Assembly (NCBI GenBank): GCA_002393165.1
Contig: DGIF01000034.1
Coordinates: 1 to 12,279, forward strand
Direction of reading: 5' to 3'
DNA: 12,279 nucleotides
Source of the DNA: Candidatus Saccharibacteria bacterium UBA3829
GTDB taxonomy: Bacteria; Patescibacteriota; Saccharimonadia; Saccharimonadales; Saccharimonadaceae
Below are positions 1 to 5,276 of the stretch, piece after piece. Each line of letters opens with the position of its first letter. The first letter of the stretch is position 1. The notes beneath the pieces are model-generated. The model was not told the DNA's origin. It made no database searches and saw only the letters and a program-made list of their open reading frames with translations. Both the position numbers and the translations under genes were made by a program.

Positions 1-1
1 T

Positions 2-2164
2 GAGGAAACCACTTTAACGTCTTACCCACTGATTATTTCAAAAGAATCTGCTGATATTACAGGAATGTTGCTTAGCCTTACTGGCGCAGGCGAAACTGGG
101 CTTGAAGGTGATTTTGTGAACGAAAATAGACTCCTTACATCGATGCTTGGCAGTATGTCGTCAAATGATTTAAAGAGCCTTCAAGAGTATATTAAAATAC
201 ATGAAAAAGACATAAAGGGAGATATCCGTGCTATAAACTATACCTATAATGTCGACCCACCGATCTATACGATTGATGCGACAAATAAGCCTGCGAAACT
301 TAATCCAAATAGTTTGTTTTCGACATTTTATGGCAACAGCACGATTATGAGCTCATATTCCAATCTCACCTCAATTTATGAGCAGTTTAATATTGAAGTA
401 ATAAAAGATGTCACTAAAATTGTTGCTGGGCGCTATCCGGAAAAATATAATGAACTAGTTCTTGTTCTTAATGACCCACACCAAATATCTGATTTACTCA
501 CCTATTCTCTTGGCTATCACGACACTAGTGAACTTGGAAGTATTGTCACAAAAGTAATGAGCGGCGAAAGCGTCAAAATTGATGGCGATCCATTGAAGCT
601 ATCTTACGAAGACATTATGTCAAAAGAATATAAGCTGATCTATCCTTTCGATTTGTATAAATATAATCCAAAATACGAAGTCTACGAAGATATGAGCGAG
701 GATGAAGCTTATATGAAAAAGCTTTATGATAAGGCTGAAACTTTAAAGATTGTAGGCATCGCTACGCCGCGCGATGACATGTCGATTATGAATAGTGGCG
801 TTATTTACCTACCTGACCTTGTTACTCATATTATTGAAAAATCTAAAGATGCCGAAATCACCAAAAAACAACTAAAAAATCAAGAAATTGACGTCTTTTC
901 AAATACTAAATTCGGCGAAAAAAACAACGACTTTAACTTCTCGTTCTCGGATTTAGTTTCAGTCGATTCAAACAAGTTGTCAAAAGCATTTAACATCAAT
1001 ATCGACCAAAACATGGTCGCTGCAAAAACTATGGATTATATGAACAAGATTTCTGAATCAATTGATGGCGATGCTCGTCCGATTAGAAAAGAGCTCGATA
1101 ATAAAGTCACCGAACTTGGCCCTGGATTAATGGCATTTATTGCTGGGAAGAGCACCGAAGAAGATTTTGACGTTACAAAAATACCAGATTACATTGACGA
1201 ATATGTTGCTAGTAACGACTTTTCAGAGTTTGAAGAAAAATATCTAATTCCAGCCGAAAGCTTCGCCCAAGTATTTAGCGGCGTTCTAAAACTGGGTTTT
1301 GCCGGCGGACAAGAAGATTTAATTAATCAAACCCTTGATGAGTTTTCGATTGCAATACTAGAAGTTAAAATGAAATCAGAAATTTTAACCAAGGTTGGAG
1401 AATTGTCTTCATACCTATCTAGCACATTCGCCAACGCTTTTTCGATTGACGAATCAGCTTTTCTAGATGCATTTACGCTCAACTTTACCGAAGAAGAGTT
1501 GGCTCGCGTAGTCACAGCTATGTTTACCAAAAGCGAATCAACACTTGATGCAAATTTATCCGCGATGGGCTATCAAGAATTTGACGACCCTACTTATATT
1601 CAGTTCTACTTCAATAGCTTCGACGGTAAGACACACTTCGTGGACTTCCTCGATGATTATAATGAGTATGTAAAAGCTTCTGATCAAGAAGAGAAGGAAA
1701 TAAAATACACTGATATTACTGGAGTTCTAATGTCTAGTGTAAAAACCATTGTAGATGCAGTTTCTTATGTACTAATTGCTTTCGTTTCTATTTCTCTAGT
1801 AGTTAGCTCTATAATGATTGGCGTCATTACTTATATTTCTGTATATGAGCGCACTAAAGAAATTGGTATTCTTCGTGCGATTGGCGCCAGCAAGCGAAAC
1901 ATTTCAAATATCTTTAATGCAGAAACTGTGATTATTGGGTTCTTGTCCGGCATATTTGGGATTGGTATTTCTTATCTATTAATACCTATTATTAATGCGG
2001 TACTTCATCATTTTACAGGAGATATACCACTTTCCGCTTCGCTAGCTTATACGACTGCATTTAGCTTGATACTGCTTAGTATTATATTAACCTTTATTGG
2101 CGGTCTGATTCCGGCTCGCTCTGCATCAAAGAAAGATCCGGTAGAGGCTCTCAGAAGCGAATAA
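2..2164 (+). CDS. ABC transporter permease, MacB/FtsX type (5' end cut by the window)
   Basis: Integral membrane subunit of an ABC exporter or mechanotransmission complex, expected to pair with a cytoplasmic ATPase encoded outside the window. The frame is open from base 2, so the true start lies upstream; the ATG at 65 is internal. About 565 visible residues form a large, acidic, extracytoplasmic-type domain. The last 150 residues (from about 1712) carry the FtsX/MacB core: three membrane segments encoded near 1760-1840, 1919-2000 and 2045-2116. A coupling motif with ERTKEIGILRAIGA follows the first of these (1847-1888), and the protein ends in DPVEALR, as is usual for the family. The gene is clearly more A+T-rich than the genes downstream (two sampled 60-base lines gave 38% and 43% G+C). 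The substrate cannot be read from the sequence. Family assignment is secure; the role (efflux, lipoprotein handling or cell-wall control) is not. Confidence 0.88.
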   Translation, partial: EETTLTSYPLIISKESADITGMLLSLTGAGETGLEGDFVNENRLLTSMLGSMSSNDLKSLQEYIKIHEKDIKGDIRAINYTYNVDPPIYTIDATNKPAKLNPNSLFSTFYGNSTIMSSYSNLTSIYEQFNIEVIKDVTKIVAGRYPEKYNELVLVLNDPHQISDLLTYSLGYHDTSELGSIVTKVMSGESVKIDGDPLKLSYEDIMSKEYKLIYPFDLYKYNPKYEVYEDMSEDEAYMKKLYDKAETLKIVGIATPRDDMSIMNSGVIYLPDLVTHIIEKSKDAEITKKQLKNQEIDVFSNTKFGEKNNDFNFSFSDLVSVDSNKLSKAFNINIDQNMVAAKTMDYMNKISESIDGDARPIRKELDNKVTELGPGLMAFIAGKSTEEDFDVTKIPDYIDEYVASNDFSEFEEKYLIPAESFAQVFSGVLKLGFAGGQEDLINQTLDEFSIAILEVKMKSEILTKVGELSSYLSSTFANAFSIDESAFLDAFTLNFTEEELARVVTAMFTKSESTLDANLSAMGYQEFDDPTYIQFYFNSFDGKTHFVDFLDDYNEYVKASDQEEKEIKYTDITGVLMSSVKTIVDAVSYVLIAFVSISLVVSSIMIGVITYISVYERTKEIGILRAIGASKRNISNIFNAETVIIGFLSGIFGIGISYLLIPIINAVLHHFTGDIPLSASLAYTTAFSLILLSIILTFIGGLIPARSASKKDPVEALRSE

Positions 2165-2190
2165 GCACTATATATAAATTATAAATATTG

Positions 2191-2199
2191 TGGTATAAT
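2191..2199 (+). promoter_or_regulatory. Extended -10 promoter of tRNA-Gln
   Basis: TGGTATAAT is a perfect -10 hexamer (2194-2199) with an upstream TG dinucleotide. It sits 11 bases before the first base of the tRNA, which fits a start near 2206. No convincing -35 hexamer is visible in the A+T-rich sequence upstream, so the extended -10 probably carries recognition. Confidence 0.7.
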
Positions 2200-2210
2200 A
2201 TATTTACCGT

Positions 2211-2285
2211 TGGGGATTCGCCAAGTGGTAAGGCAGTGGGTTCTGGTCCCACCATTCGGGGGTTCGAATCCCTCATCCCCAGCCA
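2211..2285 (+). tRNA. tRNA-Gln (anticodon CUG), CCA encoded
   Basis: Decodes CAG as glutamine. The cloverleaf closes fully. A 7-bp acceptor stem joins 2211-2217 to 2275-2281, with the U1-A72 pair typical of bacterial tRNA-Gln. The D arm contains AAGTGGTAAGG. The anticodon stem GTGGG/CCCAC holds the loop TTCTGGT, whose anticodon is CTG. The T arm has the loop TTCGAAT. The discriminator is G (2282) and CCA is encoded at 2283-2285. It has its own promoter and is followed by a terminator at 2352-2376, so it is a single-gene unit. Confidence 0.96.
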
Positions 2286-2310
2286 TGAGAATATTAAACA
2301 GTAGAAACTA

Positions 2311-2346
2311 GGAAAGCGAAGCTTTCCGAAGGATACGAAGTATGCA
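2311..2346 (+). repeat. Tandem GAA-loop hairpins behind the tRNA
   Basis: GGAAAGC-GAA-GCTTTCC (2311-2327) is a perfect 7-bp hairpin with a GAA triloop. It is followed by GAA and then GGATAC-GAA-GTATGC, an imperfect second hairpin with the same triloop. Both lie in the tRNA-Gln trailer before the terminator. They could act in 3' processing or be copies of a short genomic repeat; the window cannot decide. Confidence 0.5.
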
Positions 2347-2351
2347 AAAAT

Positions 2352-2376
2352 CTAGAGCTTGCTCTAGTGTTTTTTT
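2352..2376 (+). terminator. Rho-independent terminator of the tRNA-Gln unit
   Basis: Stem CTAGAG/CTCTAG (2352-2357 with 2362-2367) has a CTTG loop, which can also close to 7 bp. It is followed by TG and a run of seven T (2370-2376). Confidence 0.8.
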
Positions 2377-2482
2377 GTGCGAATAGACAGTTTGAGGGGG
2401 GCGGACCATCAAGCCCATCCGCTTGCCGATTGTTCGGTTAGCTGGGGATGTAGGAATAGCACATCGCTCACCCCCGTTGACG
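2377..2482. other. Non-coding stretch between tRNA terminator and next promoter
   Basis: Part of a 307-base gene-free interval (2286-2592). No credible gene is seen. A weak hairpin GCGGA/TCCGC (2401-2405 with 2418-2422) and a loosely paired GGGGATGT...ACAT...CCCC segment (about 2443-2475) are visible. No copy of the tRNA 3' end was found here or further along, so there is no sign of a tRNA-targeted att site. Confidence 0.4.
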
Positions 2483-2511
2483 TTGACAAGAGTGCTTATA
2501 TGTGATATAAT
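2483..2511 (+). promoter_or_regulatory. Consensus sigma-70-type promoter of the 200-aa orphan gene
   Basis: TTGACA (2483-2488), a 17-bp spacer and TATAAT (2506-2511) form a perfect consensus, with TGA in front of the -10 making TGATATAAT. The predicted start is near 2518, which gives a leader of about 75 bases before the ATG at 2593. Confidence 0.88.
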
Positions 2512-2517
2512 CGGAGT

Positions 2518-2553
2518 GGTGAGCGTTAGAAACTTAGGCTTGAGGCGCTCACC
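2518..2553 (+). promoter_or_regulatory. 5' hairpin at the predicted mRNA start
   Basis: GGTGAGCG (2518-2525) pairs perfectly with CGCTCACC (2546-2553) around a 20-base loop. The left arm begins at the predicted first transcribed base. The Shine-Dalgarno sequence (2584-2589) lies outside the stem, so it is more likely an mRNA-stabilising cap hairpin than an RBS switch. No known riboswitch is recognised. Confidence 0.55.
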
Positions 2554-2592
2554 TAATCAACAGTCTACGGACTTTAAAAGAACAGGTGGAAC

Positions 2593-3195
2593 ATGGAATA
2601 TGGTATTCAATTTCCCAACGCACACTTCGGCACCGATGGTTGTGTAGCCGAGGACGCGGCAATCAACTCCGCGTTGACTCGTGTGCTGTTCAATCATCTT
2701 GCCATGGACGTCGACCCCAGTATCGGCCCAACGGTTGGTTATGGCTGGGCAGCTGAAGTTGTCGACACCCACCCCGGCGAGCTCATGATGGAACCGGACA
2801 GCCCGACGGGGAAGACGGCCCACTACGCCTTTAGGGCAGGGGAGCGTGTGGGTGTTCAGATCGGAACGCGAAATCTCCCCGCCCACAAAACGATCAAGCT
2901 GGCAAACAGCGATCAACCCCAGACGGTAGACCTCCGGGGCCGGAGCTACGTGATCCTCCGGAGATACGAGGACGCCCACTCGGTGGTCGCGGACGGCGCG
3001 GGGGATGGAATTGAGCGAGCCCGCGGCGTCTACAAAATCACCGTATGGGTCAGTGAGCAAGCTCCGTCTAATATTGACCCCCGTATTATCGCGTTTGTGC
3101 TGGAGGATGCCTACTGCAAAACGATGGGGCAAAATTTCCCCAGCTACGCGGTGCTGGTAGGGAAGCGTAACTACGCCACCCAACCCTCCAAATAG
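2593..3195 (+). CDS. Hypothetical protein, 200 aa, G+C-rich orphan
   Basis: I do not recognise the family. The start is set by AGGTGG (2584-2589) three bases before the ATG, on a transcript from the consensus promoter at 2483-2511; the gene ends before two terminators. The protein is soluble-looking, with no signal peptide and no membrane segment. Glycine, proline and short beta-prone stretches dominate (for example YVILRRYED and IIAFVLEDAYC), and an acidic FGTDGCVAED segment lies near the N-terminus. Two cysteines (near residues 17 and 172) are the only ones seen. Base composition is well above the permease gene upstream (two sampled lines gave 60% and 70% G+C), and codons ending in C or G are common. 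This and the complete private set of signals suggest a self-contained cassette acquired by transfer. A longer open frame on the opposite strand is judged to be its shadow. Coding status is likely; function is unknown. Confidence 0.8.
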   Translation: MEYGIQFPNAHFGTDGCVAEDAAINSALTRVLFNHLAMDVDPSIGPTVGYGWAAEVVDTHPGELMMEPDSPTGKTAHYAFRAGERVGVQIGTRNLPAHKTIKLANSDQPQTVDLRGRSYVILRRYEDAHSVVADGAGDGIERARGVYKITVWVSEQAPSNIDPRIIAFVLEDAYCKTMGQNFPSYAVLVGKRNYATQPSK

Positions 3196-3228
3196 TCCCC
3201 TCTCCTGCCTGAGCCACCACAAAAACAT

Positions 3229-3261
3229 GCCCTGGATCCCGAAAGGGAACCAGGGCTTTTT
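3229..3261 (+). terminator. First terminator after the orphan gene
   Basis: Stem GCCCTGG/CCAGGGC (3229-3235 with 3250-3256) is continued by CCC/GGG around a GAAA tetraloop, with a small AT/AA internal mismatch, and is followed by TTTTT (3257-3261). Confidence 0.88.
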
Positions 3262-3307
3262 GCTGCCTTTCGAGCTGACCGGGGCGCAATTTTGTTTACA
3301 AATAAGT

Positions 3308-3341
3308 AAATCCCGGCAAATCAAATTTGCCGGGATTTTTT
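3308..3341 (+). terminator. Second, very strong terminator after the orphan gene
   Basis: A 14-bp perfect stem joins 3308-3321 (AAATCCCGGCAAAT) to 3325-3338 with a three-base loop, followed by T to 3341. On the minus strand the hairpin is followed by a T-rich stretch, so it may also work in reverse. It isolates the cassette from the structured element and genes beyond. Confidence 0.88.
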
Positions 3342-3463
3342 CAGGAAGCTCTGCTGGCGAGCCCTCGGTACCCGCCGTTAGACGGTGTTTGTAGAAGGTC
3401 CACTAGCCCCCATGTTTATGATGAGGGTGCAGGACCAGGTTTTTGGGGCTCGTGGCTTTCTGA
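3341..3463. other. Strong secondary-structure element, possible unrecognised structured RNA
   Basis: The ends pair as TCAGGAAGC (3341-3349) with GCTTTCTGA (3455-3463), 9 bp with one G-U. Inside, CGAGCCC (3358-3364) pairs perfectly with GGGCTCG (3446-3452). The enclosed bases form two further helices: CCGT/ACGG with a TAG loop (3375-3385), and GGTCC/GGACC (3397-3401 with 3432-3436). The last is extended by a partly paired GCCCCC/GGGTGC arm, giving a plausible three-way junction. No SRP RNA, 6S RNA, RNase P or tmRNA signature was recognised. The strand is uncertain: plus-strand transcripts would have to pass the terminator immediately upstream, whereas a minus-strand transcript would run into it as its own terminator. 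No good promoter for either was found. Confidence 0.45.
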
Positions 3464-3467
3464 ACCG

Positions 3468-3496
3468 TTGAGACGGCCAGAGTTCCGTGCTATGAT
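3468..3496 (+). promoter_or_regulatory. Promoter of the EEP-fold gene, leaderless spacing
   Basis: TTGAGA (3468-3473), a 17-bp spacer and TATGAT (3491-3496). The -10 ends six bases before the ATG at 3503, so transcription should begin at or next to the start codon. Confidence 0.78.
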
Positions 3497-3502
3497 GTTA
3501 AT

Positions 3503-4264
3503 ATGGATTCTTTTAAAATACTACAAGTCAATGTTTGGGGCGGAAGAATTAAGGATGGCCTGACGCGATTTATTGCTGATGGTGGTTACGACGTGGTTTG
3601 TATGCAGGAGGCGACCTGGTGCGAGCCGGATACTGGATTTATGGACCTCTTTGTCGACACGGTGGATAAGATTAAGCGGGCTGGCGGTTTCTCCTATGAC
3701 CTAAGAAGTTCAAACTATGGCGTTTCGCTACTTGGCGGCGAGGATCGGCGCCAGCTCGGAAATGTGATTTTGAGCAAGATTCCTTTTCTGGAGGCGCGTG
3801 AGGAGATCATTGTTGGGGATTATGGTGTGGCGACCGGCCCGCAAAACTTCGAGAGTGCGGTTTGCCGGCACCGGTACACTGCGCAAAAGGTGGTCCTAGA
3901 AAACGGCTTCGCGGTTGTGAATTATCATGGTTATTATCTGAAAGACCCGCTCGGCGACGAGACCACGGTGCGTTGCATGAGGGCCGTCGCTGAAATGGCG
4001 CAGGACGACCAGCACCCGGTGATCATGTGTGGCGATTTGAATGTGGTGGCGGAAGCGCCGGCGATGCGGGAGTTGGACTTTTTAACTGACCTAACGGCGC
4101 TAAATCATGTGAAGACGACGCTCCGTAATGTCAGGTTTGTCAAGGATGTGGCCTGCGACCATATTCTTGTGAGCGGCGATGTTCGTTACCAGGATTTCGG
4201 GGTGATCGATGCGCCAATTTCCGATCACCGGGCGCTCGCGGCGAGAATTTTGACCGGCGCGTAA
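3503..4264 (+). CDS. Endonuclease/exonuclease/phosphatase (EEP) fold protein
   Basis: Metal-dependent phosphodiesterase or phosphatase of the DNase I/exonuclease III/sphingomyelinase superfamily, 253 aa, the usual size of a single EEP domain. The motifs appear in order: QVNVWGG with Asn10, CMQEA with metal-ligand Glu36, GNVILSK, NYHGYY with His142, CGDLN with Asp178 and Asn180, CDHILV with Asp219-His220, and the C-terminal SDHRAL with Asp241-His242. All the catalytic positions expected of an active enzyme are therefore present. There is no signal peptide, so it is probably cytoplasmic. The start is fixed by the -10 box six bases upstream; there is no Shine-Dalgarno, consistent with a leaderless message. 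The next gene follows after 39 bases with its own promoter. The substrate (DNA, RNA, nucleotide or lipid head group) cannot be told from the sequence. Confidence 0.88.
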   Translation: MDSFKILQVNVWGGRIKDGLTRFIADGGYDVVCMQEATWCEPDTGFMDLFVDTVDKIKRAGGFSYDLRSSNYGVSLLGGEDRRQLGNVILSKIPFLEAREEIIVGDYGVATGPQNFESAVCRHRYTAQKVVLENGFAVVNYHGYYLKDPLGDETTVRCMRAVAEMAQDDQHPVIMCGDLNVVAEAPAMRELDFLTDLTALNHVKTTLRNVRFVKDVACDHILVSGDVRYQDFGVIDAPISDHRALAARILTGA

Positions 4265-4267
4265 AAG

Positions 4268-4297
4268 TTGCAGAATCGGGGGATTTTAGTATATAAT
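4268..4297 (+). promoter_or_regulatory. Promoter of the acyltransferase-like gene, leaderless spacing
   Basis: TTGCAG (4268-4273), an 18-bp spacer and TATAAT (4292-4297). The -10 ends exactly six bases before the ATG at 4304. The upstream ATG at 4268 lies inside the promoter itself and can be excluded as the start used by this transcript. Confidence 0.78.
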
Positions 4298-4303
4298 GTG
4301 GTT

Positions 4304-5260
4304 ATGAGCAAAAAGAAGTTTGATTTGGAGGAGTTGGCGAGCCTTAGCGCCGAGGAGATTATCGATAAAATTCAGCATGAGAATTACTCGTTGCTTGAGA
4401 CTTTGGGTGCGAGCAAACTGCGGCGCGAAATGGTGCCGGTAGGGAAAATCTGCAATGCGGCGGTGAATTATGTGCTCGGGGCGACCGCGAAAGGCGAGTC
4501 CGAAGAAGAACACGCCAGGCGGGCGCGCGCCAAACTAGTGAAGAAATTGCGCAAACTAACGCCGGGGACCTACGCGGGTTTTCCGCAGGATTCCGAGAAT
4601 GGGCTGGTGGTGGGTTTTAATCATCCGTCGCTCGGCGAGATTGCGCGGATTTTGATGATGAAAATGGACGTAATGGGCGATAAGCCGATGCTATTTCCGG
4701 TGAACCTGCCGTGGTATGAAGCGATGGCGCCGGATTACGATAGGATTCGGCAGCTTGGTATCATTATTACACCAACCATTACGCCGTCGACTTGGGCTAA
4801 GTTGAAACTGGTTGAGGGGACGCCACTGTTCGAAGAGGGCACGCGAATCAAGCGAGCGTTTCGGGATTTGTATACTAAGCTGTCGCACGACACTATCAAG
4901 CAGGGTGGCGTGATTTTTGTGGCGCCGAGCGCTACAAGGCAGGCCACTGTTTTCCGATCGCGGGCGGTTTACGATAAAAAAGACCCGATTATTCCGACGA
5001 TGTCGATTCTAGCCATTCAGCTATTTAGTGACCCGAAGATGAAATGCGATTTTTTGCCGATGGCGGTTTTGCCACCAGACGGTTATAAGCGCGGGCTAAA
5101 CTTCCGCAAAAAGTACCAGCTGATTCCGGGCGATTTATTTACCGCCGCGGAGATTCGCAAAAAGTATCTCAAAAAGAACGCGACCAAATTGCCAGATTTT
5201 GACTGGGATTTTCACATGAGAATTGCTGAAAAACTGCCGAAAAAATATTGGTATTTATGA
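4304..5260 (+). CDS. Divergent PlsC-like (lysophospholipid) acyltransferase candidate
   Basis: A protein of 318 aa from the leaderless start at 4304. The central part resembles the LPLAT/PlsC family, which moves acyl chains onto glycerol phosphates at the membrane. GFNHPSLGE (residues 104-112) matches acyltransferase motif I, but HX4D is replaced by HX4E (His107, Glu112). GGVIFVAPSATRQ (201-213) sits where the family has FPEGTRS. FLPMAVLPP (250-258) resembles the motif IV PV..P element. A second FPEGTR-like string, FEEGTR (176-181), lies earlier. The N-terminal 85 residues are charged and helical; the C-terminus is lysine-rich. No clear transmembrane helix is seen, so attachment would be peripheral. 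The stop codon TGA (5258-5260) is also the TGA of the next gene's extended -10 box. Family assignment is by motif reading only; a non-acyltransferase function is possible. Confidence 0.6.
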   Translation: MSKKKFDLEELASLSAEEIIDKIQHENYSLLETLGASKLRREMVPVGKICNAAVNYVLGATAKGESEEEHARRARAKLVKKLRKLTPGTYAGFPQDSENGLVVGFNHPSLGEIARILMMKMDVMGDKPMLFPVNLPWYEAMAPDYDRIRQLGIIITPTITPSTWAKLKLVEGTPLFEEGTRIKRAFRDLYTKLSHDTIKQGGVIFVAPSATRQATVFRSRAVYDKKDPIIPTMSILAIQLFSDPKMKCDFLPMAVLPPDGYKRGLNFRKKYQLIPGDLFTAAEIRKKYLKKNATKLPDFDWDFHMRIAEKLPKKYWYL

Positions 5261-5266
5261 TATAAT
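5258..5266 (+). promoter_or_regulatory. Extended -10 promoter of the glucan phosphorylase gene
   Basis: TGATATAAT, in which the TGA is the stop codon of the preceding gene. The hexamer 5261-5266 ends ten bases before the ATG at 5277, giving a leader of only a few bases. No good -35 is seen at the proper distance (5238-5243 reads CGAAAA). Confidence 0.68.
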
Positions 5267-5276
5267 CATAAGCGAC

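Noticed and set aside
2423..2647. 74-codon plus-strand frame over the orphan's promoter and leader
   Set aside because: It starts upstream of the promoter and overlaps the real start out of frame, with no ribosome binding site.
2557..3324. 255-codon open frame on the minus strand, longer than the plus-strand gene it covers
   Set aside because: It runs through two terminators, has no promoter or Shine-Dalgarno and has a shadow-like residue mix (His, Arg, Cys rich). The plus frame has a consensus promoter, Shine-Dalgarno and terminators.
2211..3341. Genomic island integrated at tRNA-Gln
   Set aside because: No integrase and no repeated copy of the tRNA 3' end downstream were found.
3341..3463. 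Integron attC site, SRP RNA, 6S RNA, RNase P RNA or tmRNA
   Set aside because: No RYYYAAC/GTTRRRY pair at the ends, no GGAAG-type SRP apical motif, no RNase P or tmRNA signature bases seen.
3327..3563. 78-codon plus-strand frame across the structured element
   Set aside because: It begins inside a terminator stem, and its composition follows the paired segments rather than protein coding.
5223..5276. Upstream ATG as start of the glucan phosphorylase
   Set aside because: It lies inside the preceding gene and before the -10 box; the added residues do not resemble the family.
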